The position numbers were made by a program, and so were the translations under genes. Below are positions 62,712 to 64,000 of a stretch of 64,000 nucleotides of DNA, piece by piece. This stretch comes from Apostichopus japonicus (Eukaryota > Echinodermata > Holothuroidea > Aspidochirotida > Stichopodidae), in NCBI RefSeq assembly GCF_037975245.1, contig NC_092583.1, positions 15,293,264 through 15,357,263 on the forward strand, read 5' to 3'. The notes below the pieces were generated by a model. It saw only the letters and a list, made by a program, of their open reading frames with translations, was not told the DNA's origin and searched no databases. Positions within the stretch are counted from its first letter, which is position 1. Each line of letters starts with the position of its first letter.

Positions 62712-64000
62712 GTGCGATATAGCTTCTATGTTTAAACTTCTGTGGTACGTTCATGCGCTCTGCCAATCAAGTTATGTACTGCCTGCGTAGCCAGTCTCTA
62801 CAACACATTCTGTGCTAACCGAAGTAAACCAACGTAGGCTACGCTAGGTAGTGAGAAGAAGTTTGTGAGCAATGGCATACCTGCAATCATACGAAAGTTA
62901 TGTATCTTTAGACGAAAGCTGTATCCTAATGGCATTTTGTATAGCGAAGATATGGATTTTTCACATTTTGTGATATTTTGTAAATGCATCTGTCAAGGAC
63001 AGCATAGATATACTTCAGGGAACTTCAGCTGAAATCTTTTTCGTTTTTCTTTAGAATTTGTCCAATATTTAATCAGAGAGCAAAAGAATTTTTGAGCAAA
63101 AAAAGGTACAGCTTGATGAAATTCTAAGTAGGGAGAACCTTGACGGCTAAGCAAACATCCTTTTTGTGTTAGGTTCCAAGTGTAAACCAACAAAGACTAA
63201 AAGATAACCTTTGCAAAGCTTTTCAAGAGCAGTTGTCCAGATGACGTCACAGACCCGCTACACCAACTTCCAGAGTAGTTGAAGGTTTAGCCAGTCAAAA
63301 ATAGGTTACATTCAATCAACCATCTCTCGAGTTAGGGCAAGATATTGAGATAAGGTTTTCAAGTAGCAGTGTGTATTACTTTTCTCTTCCAAAATATTTT
63401 CACATTGCTCGAAACCAGTAAACCCTTTTCTTTCAAATTGACAGTTGCTGCTAACAGTACAACCATGATCCTACACAATACCACCCGTGCATGCTAATTC
63501 CATATCATCTGCTCAGACATTTCTCTTGCTAGGAATTTCTTGCAAATATTGAGACAATATCTTCTGGTATTCAGACTAACATTTGACTAACCTTAATTAC
63601 CAAAACTTAACAATTTATCACCCTCCCCCCTCCGGCGGATCGGAAATCTAAAGACGTGAATCATGTTAAATTTGTAGAGGTGTTGGGTGGTTGGGGGGGG
63701 GGGGGGAGGGGGATCGGTTGAAAATATTCCACTTTAGTTTAACTGGCGATGTATTATAAATTCCATTCAATCACCATTTTCTTAATATCATTCTGTTATT
63801 TATTTTGCAATGTAAGTCTTATGGCTTACAATAACACATTGATTTATAGTATAAGTTATCATTGATTGGCATATTTGTAAGTAGGCTCATGGTGTATGCG
63901 TGGAGTGTTTGCCTATAGATTATGTGTGCTCGTGTTTGTGACGTATGTTTGCTTTGTGGAATTTGTACGTGAAGCACTGATAGTTGGATAGACTAACCCT

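Larger units (their letters stand above)
61204..64000. other. right end of window, mostly unannotated
   Basis: No exon with clear homology was found. Contents include T- and A-rich runs, C-rich and G-rich homopolymer tracts at 63623-63634 and 63692-63712, and the promoter-like patch near 62640. Confidence 0.5.

Overview
The window is animal nuclear DNA: AT-rich, with short exons bounded by consensus splice sites, long introns, and many microsatellites, minisatellites, SINE-like copies and small DNA transposons. Two protein genes can be read with confidence, lying tail to tail. The proteins and the repeat style suggest a marine deuterostome invertebrate. An echinoderm is my best guess, but the sequence does not settle it.

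Positions 14-3617 (+) hold the last six exons of a carbamoyl-phosphate synthase of the CPS1/CPS III type (253 residues, phases all consistent). The protein stops right after the methylglyoxal-synthase-like allosteric domain. It therefore does not continue into dihydroorotase and aspartate transcarbamylase as CAD would, and it keeps the five residues known in human CPS1 to bind N-acetylglutamate. Positions 3618-7521 are the intergenic space between the two 3' ends.

Positions 7522-46600 (-) hold a complete villin: 22 coding exons, all phases matching, 826 residues, with six gelsolin repeats followed by a C-terminal headpiece. The start codon is at 46598-46600 in an exon that also carries 41 nt of 5' UTR. 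The rest of the 5' UTR must lie further upstream, and a candidate donor-bearing exon starts at 60109.

The villin introns are full of repeats. Four small transposon-like elements have terminal inverted repeats and clean target-site duplications: a PIF/Harbinger-like element at 13039-13580, two hAT-like elements at 24318-24670 and 56007-56402, and a TTAA-flanked pair in opposite orientations at 33306-33654 and 50083-50448. There are also two copies of a tRNA-derived SINE, minisatellites with 18, 29, 38, about 90 and about 155 bp units, and a fold-back element at 60387-60892. The most interesting gene-level structure is at 22608-23040. There a 123-bp tandem duplication has copied the start of villin exon 9 with its splice acceptor, creating three potential 39-nt micro-exons, two of them open and in frame.

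From 60.9 to 64 kb no gene is proven. A short ATG exon at 62663-62711 (+), inside a small CpG-rich promoter-like patch, may be the first exon of another gene. I found no prokaryotic-type system, CRISPR array or canonical tRNA gene.
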